Source: Callipepla californica brunnescens (lineage: Eukaryota > Chordata > Aves > Galliformes > Odontophoridae). Taken from it: DNA of 64,000 bases. Where the stretch lies: the NCBI GenBank assembly GCA_023055505.1, contig JALIRH010000050.1:2418001-2482000 (forward strand), given 5' to 3'. This document shows, one piece after another, positions 13,091 through 24,690 of this stretch (positions are counted from its first letter, which is position 1; every line of letters starts with the position of its first letter). The notes below the pieces were generated by a model that was not told the origin of the DNA, ran no database searches, and saw only the letters and a list, made by a program, of their open reading frames with translations. A program made the translations under genes and the position numbers.

Positions 13091-16000
13091 CTTTGTGCAT
13101 ATGGAGTGAAATGCATCTTCTGGTAATGTCCAAGATATCTTACAAAATTACTACGCTATATTTTCTGTTAATATTAAGTCATTTCAGATTTTTCATGAAC
13201 AGGTTTAAATGGAGGTTAAAGCAGTACTCTTCCTGTGTTTTCAGTTGTCAAGGCAGCAGCATAATCAACTATAATTACAAATAAATATGCAACAAATCTA
13301 GTTCTACGTAGTAGCACCTTATGTATCTCCTCAACTATCAGAATTTAAACTGTATGATAAATCAGAATTTGATCAGTTAAAAATGATTTAGTTTACTGTT
13401 AACGTAGCTGATTAATGTGGGATATGAAAGTACTGAAATAAAAAAAAATACTATTTAAGCCCATCGTATTTAGGTGCTGTATGTAAAGGTATTACTCTGC
13501 ATTATTCTGTTAAATGCCTCATTAAGAAAAATCAATTTGCCAATTTTTCAATGCTTTGCAGAATAAATTTTAATGAGTGAAATTTCACTACTAATAAAAT
13601 CCTTTTTTCAAAGAATTTTTCTGGAGTTCCTTTGTAAGAGGCATGTTTAGGCATAAAATTATTGGTCTTATAGCAACAATGCTATTGTTACTATTTGGCA
13701 TAGACATGAGGAAGGCTTTTTTTTAAAGCTGAGTTACTCTTTTCCTTTATCCAACACAGTTAAGATTTTTAAAAATATTTGGAGGAAATATAAAACTGTC
13801 AGACTCCTGGTTTCTAGTAGTAGTAGTGTCATGGTATATATATCTTAGTTAAATAATCCACATTTGGATATCTTTACATCAGCTGAGTATTAACTAATTA
13901 TTTGGACTTGAAATCATCCTGAAGGGAGTGTGAAGCTTACATTCTTTTTTTTTATCACCCTTTCTACTCTGACTAAAAGCATTTCAGTATATAGTTAGAG
14001 AGGTGATACTAATGTGAGCTTTCACAAGCTTTGTTTTTGGTTAAAATAATAATAAAACACATATCCTTATTTTGGTAGAACTATACCCCATCATTGAAGC
14101 AAGACAAATATTTGTGCAGTCAAAACTGTAGGGGTGAGAGAAGGAAGTTTTTTCAACATTTATTAAGGAAGGGAATTACTATATTTACTACTTTACCGTA
14201 AGCCAGTTAATTTCCTGTTTCTGTTTTTCAATGTAATGGATGTTTTTAAGACTCCTGCAAAAGTGAAAATTGGTTAGAGGCTGTTGTAGGTATTAACATC
14301 TGTGTTATTGATGGATTTTTAGTTTTAGATAGACCCCAACAAGTCCCAGTTAAATGTTTCTACTTGCAGTAGTTTCGTTTCCTTGTAACTCATGACAGGT
14401 AAGTATTATTCAGTCAGAATTTGTCTATTCAAATCAGTTTGTATCAGATGATGGGTAAAAAGTGCTTGAGAAAGATAAAGTGGTTGATCGGATGAGTGTC
14501 TTACACTCTAAGTGAGGTAGGCAGCCAAGCTGACCATACAATGTTGAAGGTGTTCATGTATTTGCTAGCTTAAATGCATGGATTTTTAGGTTAGTTTAGT
14601 TTTTGATTTTTTCAGTTGTCAGTGCTAGCAACTAAAATTTCAATCTTATTTGCGATTGTGATTTTTTTTTTTTCCTGAGACAAGTGTATTATAGTGTTAT
14701 CATAACACACTTAAGGATTGAACTGTATTTTAATGAATAGATGAAAAGCCTGGATAGTTTTATGAAGAAACACAAAAGCAGATAAATAACTGAAACATCT
14801 TGCTAATTCTGTTGTTTTTCACAAACATTTATGTATTTATATATGTCTTCATATTATGAAGATGGAAATAAAGTAGACATAAATAGTGGGGTACAATATA
14901 GGAACAAGAGGAAAAAATAAAGAGCAAGGGGAACATCGAACACACGTGCACACTTTATGTGAAGAGCTAAGGGAGGAAGAAGAATATGACAATACATCAC
15001 CAAGAAAGTGGGAGAGCAAGTGAGATGAGGAGAATGAGGGGAAGACTGCTCAGTAGTAATACCTCTGTATTCCCTACCTGTTAACATCTGTTTTCTGAGA
15101 CTGAAGGATCTGCTTTACTATGCTAAACTTCAAGGTCCTCTTTTGCAGTACAGTAACAAGAATCAGGGGCTAATGGAAGAAGTGTTCAGAAATGCAACTT
15201 AGTAGTCTTCAAAATGCCCAAAGAATAATCTGTAAATTGTAAGTCTCGACCAGTAGCACGTAGGAATTTTAAAAAAACAGATTTAGCACTTTTCAGCACT
15301 TTCTCAGTTTTAAAAGTTTAACAACAAATTCTCCACAGTGCTATTGTTCATTATTTTAACATAAGATGCTGTCCTTTCTGTATTTTCTTAAACAGTAGAA
15401 GTAGCACCATTTTAAACACATTACCTATCTCAATTATTTTTTTCTATTAGAACTTTGAGAAAAACATGAACAAAAATTTAAATTTGTTACATTTTAGCAT
15501 TTAGGAATGAAAAAGAACATTTGCATATTTTGTTGTTCTTTTCAGAATTAGTTTTTTCCCATTTCAGTGGACTGTAGCTAGCAGTTACGTTAGAATAGCT
15601 TTAGACTATTCAGTATACAGCCTCTGGAACAAAACACCGCTTTTTGTAAAAGTTATAAGATCTTAAAGGAAAGATACTCATTTTGAAGGACATATGGTAA
15701 GAATACCTGTATGAAATTTACTAGTCATTAAGAGAATAATAGCCACTCTCATTTTCTGAATGCAGTCGTACAATGTTCAGGGAAATCTTTGTTAAGGAAA
15801 TGACCACACATAAAAAGTTCTTCTCTTATCAGCATAGGCACTTAATTGACTGCTCTGATCATTAAAACAAATTAGACTCCATTTTCCCCAAGTCCCCATG
15901 GAACTTTTATCTCAAGAGAGAATTGTAAAACTATTCACTGTTGCAATACAAAACAGAAACCACGTTTCCCATATACAGTCTGTGCCTAAACATATGCTGT

Positions 16001-19000
16001 CTTTTTTCCTCTTGTCTTTGGTTTGTCTTCCTTTAAATGAACATAGCTGAGCTAAATTAACTTTTTTTTTTTTTTTCCCTGTATCTATAAGGCAGAGTTG
16101 CAAGTCTACTTTGGTACTAAAACCTTTTGTTTGAAGATTAAACAAAATGCTGTTTAATAATAACTTTTTCATATAGTCCAGGAGCCACATTTTGGGTTTG
16201 CAAAGCTATTAAGCGTTGATTCCAAAGTACCTAATTTCTTCTGCTTGCTTAATTTTGCAGTTCCACTTATTAATACTGCTTCTTCTGTACAAACCCTATT
16301 ACAGTAATTCACTTGTGCTGGAATCACAGTAAGGCTGATCAAGCAGTTGTATTTTTCTGCCATTTTTACTTATTAGACTTGTAAGCTTATTACAAATTAT
16401 TTCTGTCAAATGTGATAACTTCCCATTATCTTCCTAGTTGCCATGTAAATCTTACAGTGGGAGGGCTTGAAGATACATCAAGGCATCTTTTAATCTTCTA
16501 CCAAAGACAGAATCTACTGTGTTTCTCACTCCTGAAAGATGTTTTTCTAGTCAGCTCTTAAAGAGCTCTAACCACTTCAAGTAAAGTTCTTTCAAACTAC
16601 AATTTTAAGAGGTCTACTTTGACTTTACAATTTTACTGTGTAATTTCAGTAGAGCTTACCCACAGGCACAAACAGTGTTTTTCCCTTTGTTCATGTATTC
16701 CACATGCTTCCCTTTCTTGTTGCTTTTGTAAGTTCACGTTTTCTAAAACTGATGCTGATCCTTTGATACAATTCATTCTTGAAGCCAGTTTTGTAAAACT
16801 AGACCCAGCAAGCACCTGGAGTGACCTCAGTGCTGTATAGATTGTTACATTAATATAATCTGTGTTGCATATCGTCAGTTAAGTTAACCAAGTATTTTGA
16901 TCTCTCGCCATTGCTGCTCTGTGACGCAGAAATAGCTTTCATCATGAAGTAACATGTGCTTAGCTTAATCTTCGCTCTTCAAATTTCTGCAGTAGTATAG
17001 AGGCATTACATCACCAGCTGCTGCTGTTTTGGGGGTTTAGCAGCTTGTTTTGGAAACTCTTCTGTAAAACTTGCAAATGATTTCTACTGAGTGTTGGAAA
17101 TTCAATGTTTTATTCAAAGCTGTGTATAGGTTGTATAGGTGTATGTATCTCTGCCATTGTTTACAAGATCCTTATCCTACTGAAGTAATTTGAGGAAGAG
17201 AGGAAAAAAATGACAGCATCGCTACGTTCTCAGATTTCTTAAAGTACTCCAAATATCAAGCATCAGCTTAAAGCTTTTTCTTATTACGATTCCAGTTAAT
17301 TTTTTGAAAGTTTGTTAATTTAGTCCATGAGTAGCACCTAGTAGTCTTTATGCATTTAATAGTAAAAAACTACACTGTGTAACTATGAATTAATTGTAAT
17401 AGGAAATGCACTTGTAATATTTAAGACAAGCAACAATATGTATGTGATTATGTAAAAGTTGTAATTTCAGGAATAGGGGTGTGGTCTTTACAATGGCAGA
17501 GTGGCTTTTCTTCTGATCAGTGTTTGTTTGTTTTAATATGTTGTGTTGGCTAAATGTGTGAGTAAATGTTATCCTTCAAATTTCCTCTTTCCATGAAATT
17601 AATCTCATTACTTTTAGAAGAATAAAGTAGGACTTATATCAATATGAACAACTGCTAGAAATTTTCCAGGCTGTATTCAGGCGTGTTAAGGTGTTGCTTA
17701 ACTTGAGCCTGTTACTTTGACCCTGACAATATTAGGTTCCAGATTTAGAACATGATATTCTGGGTGTGGATCTTCTTTGTATCTTCCTGAATTCAGCATT
17801 TCTTTTTTTTCCCCCTGAGGTGGACTGTATGTAGTGAAAATGTGTTCACCCAAAGATTGGAGTTGTTTGAAAACCTGATGTTATGCATAGTAAAATCTTT
17901 GTTATGGTAGTTAAATGCTAAAGAGTGTGTGTGACACAGACACCAAGGACAGGAGGGATCTTTCTTCTCCCTTCCATTTCTGCTCTCCTGTACTATTTTC
18001 CTTTTTGGAGCTTCTAGACTACACTCTTGTGCAATCTTTCATTAGCTGTTGTATATGTATAATCCTTTTCTGAGACACTGAACACTTCAAAAGGCATAAA
18101 ATCATGCAGGTTGAATTGTAGAGCTGTTTTAGTGAGTTGCATTTGCTTTTAGAGAGGTTCAGTGCTAGCATGGTAATGGTACAATTGGAATACAGGAACA
18201 AGAACTCCTGCTGTAAAGGAATGCAAGTTGTTCAGTTACTTTAGTGGGCCTTTTGGAGCCCTGATGTTACTAAGCTGAAGAATACTGCTTTTTCTTGCAA
18301 GTTCTGTTTTCTGTATCTCTGTAATTTGTGTCTTCAAAATGATGATTGGCAAAAAGGCGGCTTTTATCAAACTTGTACATCATTCATCCCAAATATACTG
18401 ATCAGGATGTACTTTATTGTTGTCACAAACAAGGTAATTTAAACAAATAGAAACTTTCAGCTGCAGAGAATGAATGACAGTGTAAGACACATTACTCTTA
18501 TTTGTGCAGCATGGTTTTCTTCTGGTAATGAAAGAAGATAGTGCAAATATACTTCTAGGCCACACCTTGGAGTATGTAATGTTGGTACAAATAACTCAAA
18601 TTTACCTTAAATTCTCATGATATGACTGGAATGACTGTAAGAATGGGATGTCTCTATAATTAAGAAACAGAGATGCTGTCCTGGAGCACAGCGAGGAAAG
18701 ACTTCAGCTACAGTCTATTTTGTCAAGCATGAAAAATAACATGGCTCTGTGTGTTTTGGTCAAGGAGAGGCTTTGGTAAGGGACACTGACAATGCTATGG
18801 TGGCTTTTTTCATCATATTTTATGCCTATTGGTAGATTGTTTCCTTCCTGTTTTTCAGCTATTTCTTTAGACTTGCTTTTCCCTTTCTTTGTTTCCTCTA
18901 TTCTTCACACATTTGTTTGGCACTTTTTTCTAGTTGATTTCTGCTAGACTGTTCTTGCTCTGATTTTGTATTAGCTCTGATTTTTTTTTTTTTTTTTTCC

Positions 19001-20769
19001 TTTACATTAATCTGGATTTCTGTTTTCATTTTCACTTGGCCACATTCAGATGCTTCTGTGGCCAGCAGTTTCTATAGGCTTTTTCCTGCCTATTCAGCTC
19101 TTAATTTTAAAAAGTACCTGCTCCCTTGATCACTGATTACAACATACATTTTACCAGTTGAGACTCAGAGCAAATAGGTGTTAATCTTTATTATCAGTCC
19201 TGGTATATGTACAATTTCAAAACATATGCCTCCCTTATCAGTTTAGTGGCAAATGGCTGTTCTGAATTCTCACCCTTAAGGACTTGCTATGTTGTAAGCA
19301 AGATGTACATCTGACACATGTCAACATCAACAGTAAATTTGATAATTATTGTAATCAGTCAACTTACAGTGGGGGGAAAAAAAAAACAAACCTATTGTAA
19401 CAAAAAGTTAAATACTAATAGTTATATACAGCATACTTCTATGATGACAAAATGGTTGTTTAAGCGTGCCAATGATAAACAGTTTTGTTTTTCCCCCAGA
19501 ATAGCTCCAAATAAAGCTTAAAAGTAGCCAGTGACAGATGAAAATGTGAAATGAGGTATTACAAGCCAATTGCTGTGATGTTTTATTAACCCACTGCAAC
19601 CTTTCTTAAAGTAGAAATTCTTCATAGAAGGAAATGCAAATATGTAATGTAAAACTGTAGGTATTCTATGGGAGAAATACATGTTATTCATCAAAATGTT
19701 TTTCATTTAAATGGCTACCCTCTATTTCATAATAAAAATTACCATTCTTCACCAAACATCAAAGCAATAGAGCACAGAATACAAGTACTGTAGATCAAAG
19801 TAGGTGAAAAGCATCTTTCAAAATAAGCACTTGACAGAAATAATGAATATTTGAACGTGAAGACTGAATTAGACTATTGAGTAACTTGATGGCTACTATC
19901 TTGTGTTTTGTTATATGATGGAGAGTTGTAGTTTTGAGTTTCTACACTCTGAGCACACTCTGCTATAGTTACTGTAAAATGGTTTTCTCCAACTATAACA
20001 ATTAATTGATATTCCTCAGATTTCCTCATCTCATAAAAAGCAATGTGGGCTCAAGTAGAAAAGGCTGAGAAATGACTTCAGCTCTTGGAAAAGTGGTAGT
20101 TTATGATTTAGCAGAAAAGCTCAAGACTTGACTTAAAATGAATCAGTATCCTTAGTTTTTTTTGACTCAGCAGTGAACACTTTCCATGATATAGTTCATA
20201 CCTTAGCAGTGAATTTATTTTGCTTATCGAACTGACTTTTTAGATCTGTCTGAAAGTGCTCACAGGGGAACTTGCACATGTGAGCAGCCATGTAAATTGT
20301 ATGGATCTGAACAGCCCATATCTCTGCAGCTTTTTTCTTGGTTGATGTAACAACAAAGAAAAAAAAACTGAACTTCTCAACTGGATAGATTACGCTGACA
20401 GTTTAACACAGCATACTTTAATTTATAAAACCTGAAACATTGTGGATGTTTTTCATGGTGGATTTGAATCAGGTGAGGGATGTCAAAAGCAAAGAGAAAG
20501 CCTTTTATAAATCATCAGCAAAGGAAAGTACTGTATCCATGTGGTTTTTTTTTTGGCTTTCTTATAGGGGGAAAAAAGACAAACTTCTCAATATTTGTTA
20601 TAGTTACATTAATCATATTTCTCCATAGAGGAGTAGAAAACGGTTAACTGCAAAATGCAGAGTAGGGTTGTCCTTTATTTTAGTTAATGAAATGATGGTA
20701 TTGTTAGTATCATCCAATCAAAATGAAAGATTATCATTTGCTGAATTAACTGTCTGATTCAGTGGGTAT
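13091..20769. other. unique AT-rich non-coding DNA, no gene seen
   Basis: Only short chance frames. It contains T-runs at 16062-16076 and 18981-18998 and a 29-nt exon-like interval at 14370-14398. No mobile element is recognisable. Confidence 0.7.
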
Positions 20770-21897
20770 AGATTCATAGAACCATAGAATTGGTCAGGTT
20801 GGAAAAAACCTTCAAGATCATAAAGTTTAACCACAATCAAACTGCTACCCTAACTCTAATGGCCCACTGCTAAATCATGTCCTTAAGCATGTTCAGCAAT
20901 GGTGACTCAGTTGCCTCCTTGGGGAACCTATTCCAGTGTTTAACACCACCACTTTCTTTGAAGTTCTTCCTTATATCCAACCTAAACCTCCCCTGGCACA
21001 ACTAGAGGCTGTTTCCTCTTGTCTTGTCACCAGGGACAAGGGACCGACCCCGCTCTCAATGCAGTCATCTTTCAGGTATTTGAAGAGAGCAATGAAGTCT
21101 CCTGTCAGCCTTCCCTTCCCTAGACTAGAGAGTCTCTGTTCCTTCACTTGCTCCTCATAGGGCATATTCTCTAAGCCCTTCTCAAGCCTTGTTTGGACCT
21201 GCTCCAGCACCTCAGTGTCCTTTCTGTACTGAGGTGCCCAAAACTGAATACAAGTCTTAGCAGGTCTGAGTCCTGGGGGGAGGATTACTTCCCTAGTCCT
21301 GTTCTTCACACCATTCCTGATACAGGCCAGGGTACCATTGGCCTTTTTGCCCACCTGGGTGCAATGCTGGTTCATATTTTGCCTACTGTCCATCAGTACA
21401 CTGAGGTCCATTTCTGCCAGGCAGCTTTCTAGCCACTTCTCTCCAAGCCTGTAGGGGTTCCTGAGGTTGCTGTGACTGAAATGCAGAACCCAACACTAGG
21501 TCCAATTTAAATTCATACAGTTTACCTTGGCCCACCTATTCAAGTCCCTCTGTAGCATCTTTTTACCCTCAGGCAACTCAACACACCCTCCCAACTTGGT
21601 GTTGTCTGCAAACTTACCAAGGGTGCACTCAACCCCTTCATCAATGTCATTGATAATGGTGTTGAATAGTAGTGGCCCCTGTACCAAGCCCAGGGGGACA
21701 CCACTCATGGCTTGTTGCCAACTAGATTTAGCTCCATCGGCCACAACTCTTTTGGCCTGGCCAATCAACCAGTGTCTCACCCAGGCAAGCGTATCGTCAT
21801 CCAAACTATGGGCAGTCAGCTTCTCCATGAGGATTTTGTGGGGTAAAGCGTCAAAGGCTTTATTGAAATCCAGGTAGACCACACTGGTAGCCTTAGT
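20770..21897 (-). mobile_element. CR1-family LINE, 5'-truncated and degenerate
   Basis: The low-coordinate edge carries the CR1 3' terminus in reverse complement: attcatagaaccatagaat, then the usual tggtcaggttgg-type sequence. Moving to higher coordinates on the minus strand come the 3' part of ORF2, the thumb region, and the reverse-transcriptase core up to about 21897, where similarity stops abruptly at an AT-rich unique flank with an A-run. A full CR1 is about 4.5 kb, so only the last quarter is present; 5' truncation is the normal outcome of LINE insertion by target-primed reverse transcription. The coding part is split into two frames and has a damaged catalytic motif, so the copy cannot move itself. 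I see no clear target-site duplication, which is also typical of CR1. The base composition is clearly more GC-rich than the flanks. Confidence 0.96.
20971..21882 (-). pseudogene. CR1 ORF2 reverse-transcriptase fragment, frameshifted
   Basis: Two minus-strand open frames belong to one broken ORF2. The first (21882 to 21496, 128 codons) shows RT core motifs: VYLDFNKAFD (palm motif A), SGVPLG where SGVPQG is usual, and FADNTKLGG where the catalytic FADD is expected. The second (21411 to 20971, 146 codons) matches the CR1 C-terminal region, with KANGTLACIRNGV, REVILP and the LEQVQTRLEKGLE/YEEQVKE/RLTGDFIALFKYLKD stretch that follows the thumb. Between them, about 85 bases keep the CR1 nucleotide pattern but in another frame, so a frameshift or small indel separates the halves. 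The first Met of each frame is an arbitrary internal codon, not a real start. The protein would copy RNA into DNA at the target site in an intact element; here the Asp-to-Asn change, the frameshift and the missing 5' half make it non-functional. Confidence 0.92.
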
Positions 21898-24655
21898 AGT
21901 GGAAAATTATAAATAGTTTAAAAAAAAAAAAATCAGAAAAATACAGTTTGTTGTCTTTGGATGTGCATGCCTTCTGTCACATAAGTAGCCTGAGATTAGA
22001 AAGCAAAAATATCTGATAAATTGTTTCTGGATAAGCAAAAGCAAAGGAAATCTTGCCTGCTTCCAAAATAAATAAACAAAAATCACAGCTTATCTTTAGG
22101 CTTTCAGGATTCACTTTTATTTTCAGATGTCTAAGACTTTTCCCTTTTTCTTTCCTTTTTCCTTTATGTTTTTTTTCTTTATTATGTGCTTGTAGAGTGT
22201 TTGTGCTTGAGCTCATAATGAAGCACGTTTGATCAACACTGAAAAAGGTCTAATGGCTGAGTCCTTAAATACAAAACTTCTGATGAGAATAAACTTCAAG
22301 GTCTCAGAATGCACTTATCAGATCTACTCTAGGAATAAGTGTCAGGTCCCAGAGTAGATTGCATAAATCTTTGTGGTTGAGCTTGGTGAGTGCAAAGCTT
22401 AATACCCACAGGCTTGCAATCTTTTTGAAGGTGATTATAATTCTGCACCAGCTTTGCATCTGGGATAAAGGTTCCCCTTGAACACAAAGTATGTTACATG
22501 CTTGTGTGCCAGTGATCAAAATACCTGTAGGGTTGTCACTCTTGCACTTTTTAAACTTCCAAAATGATGTTAAAATGCTTTATCCAATCAACTAAGCTGT
22601 AAATTCAATTACTGTAGATTGAAGGCATAGTTCTATCTGATACACCAAAAGCTAATTTCAGTATTTCTGTTGCTATACACTATTGTGCAGCATAATTCAA
22701 GAGTTTTACTGAAGGCTCATAAACAGTATGTTTAGGTTTTTGTACTTTTTTTTTTTTTTTTTAATGTGCATTGTGATAAGGGTTAGTGCCTGTGGATGGA
22801 AACACGCAATTTAATTTAAAAAATTCATGTAGGGGATAGATGCTCACCCATACTTATTTAGGAAAAATTTGCAACTGTGCCATAAAGAAAGGGAGATTTT
22901 ATTTGTTTATGTTTATTATTTAATGATCAGATTGCTTTGACTCTCCATTTAAGTCACAGTTAAAAGCTTGCCAGTTTGACAATTCTACTGAAAATATCTG
23001 TTGTGATTTTTATTTACTGTGAACTGTATGCTTTATTAAACTAATTATTTCCAACCTCATGCTAAATAATAAATATAACAGTGCATGTTATCATAACAGT
23101 TAATTTGAAAAGGTAGATTATTTTTGAAACCATACTTTGTGCAATTAACTTCATAAAAATGATCTTCTTTGATCAACTGAGGTTGAATGTGATCTCAAAT
23201 TTTATATCATATACTACCGAAAATGTCCTCCTGCTTTTAAAAGAGTACATCATAAGTAATAAATTAAAATATAACTAGAAGAAAATCACAGAATACTTCT
23301 AGTGCTTCTTAATCATTATTTTTCTTTTGATTATGAAGTTACCATCTAATTTGCAAAGTTCAGTGTTTCACAGGAAGTCTTCCCATGCGAGCTTTAGCTG
23401 ACCTTTGAACTTTTCCGTTGTGCTTTTAAATTCAAATTCTTCTGCAAAGAAGAGAATTGCCCAATCTGAAGTGCTGTGGAAACTGAGTCAGAATCATCTA
23501 TTACTTGTACATTCATATGAACCTGAGTTCCACTTAGAAAGGTAGTGAAGGAACATCCTAATATGAACTGAAGCTTACATTTTTATTGTTTCCTGCTTCT
23601 TTCTCTCTCCACTTATACATGCGCATACTCACGCAAATGCAGACAATGTTATATGTGATGCATATTTTCATTTATATCACAGCATACTAGAACTTTCTTG
23701 TTGCTGTACTTTTTATGTGTGGACTTGGAAGAGAACTCAAAGAAGAGTCATGGCTGAAGATGATTCAAAGTTCTTGGTCTTCAACATATCCTTAAAGCTT
23801 ATGTAGAATAGAAAATTGTAGTGTTTAGTGGTAGCCTTTAACAATATTCGTATTAGAACTCAATTTGTGATGTTGTAAGGAAGTTCCTCTGAAGTTTTTT
23901 CTTGTTTTTCAATACTGGGTTCATCCTTAAATTGCTGTAAACAATAGTTATAACAGGGTTATAGCATTGTGTTCACTATTGTGGGGTTGGGAACAAAACA
24001 ACTTTTACTGAGTCTATTCAAACAGCAGAACTCCCTACATTCTGATAGTCATTTGCAGGTCATGTTACACTGCTGTGCAAATTCATTTTGGTTTTCAGCC
24101 TGTTGGTCGGTATTGAATGAGTCAGTGTTCAGAATCTTTCACTATGTCTATTACCCTGATTTTCTACATTCTTCTGACATCCAGAAGGGACTTGCCACAT
24201 AATTTTCATATGAGTGAGAAGTGAAAAGAATGTGCTGTATAAAAGAGGTGAGGTTCAGTGTTTTGTTGTTTTTGGTGGTTTGGGAATGGTATTGTAAATG
24301 AGCTTCTACTATTAAACTTCCATGTTAATGGTTTAAAAATTTCTCCTCTGTGCTAAGATCAAAGCTCTACTTCTTCCAGATATGAGGAAACACTTTTTGC
24401 AGAGTTACCAGAGCAGCCAAGCTTATTAATTGATGACTTCAGAAATAGAGTTCTTATGCACAAATCTTTGTTCCACTGATTTTTTTTAATGCTTTATTAT
24501 ATATGATAGTTTATCTTAAGGAGAAACATGAAATTGTAACATGGATTAAAAATAAAGTAAAATAAAATTCCCAAGATTTAAATGAAGGGTGATGAAAAAG
24601 CACAATCAGACCAGGTTTAAGTATCAATCTGTGTTAAAAACTTGGAGTAACACCA

Positions 24656-24690
24656 CCCCCCCCCCCCCCCCCCCCACACACACACAAACA
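24656..24690. repeat. poly(C)20 followed by (CA)n
   Basis: Twenty uninterrupted C (24656-24675), then an acacac run to about 24685 and a caaac end. On the minus strand this is a G20 run able to form a G-quadruplex. The neighbouring 75-codon frame with a run of prolines is simply this repeat translated. Confidence 0.95.

Noticed and set aside
20936..21432. Plus-strand frames of 74 and 79 codons
   Set aside because: Antisense shadows of the CR1 ORF2 C-terminal region.
21527..21877. 116-codon plus-strand frame
   Set aside because: Antisense shadow of the CR1 reverse-transcriptase frame.
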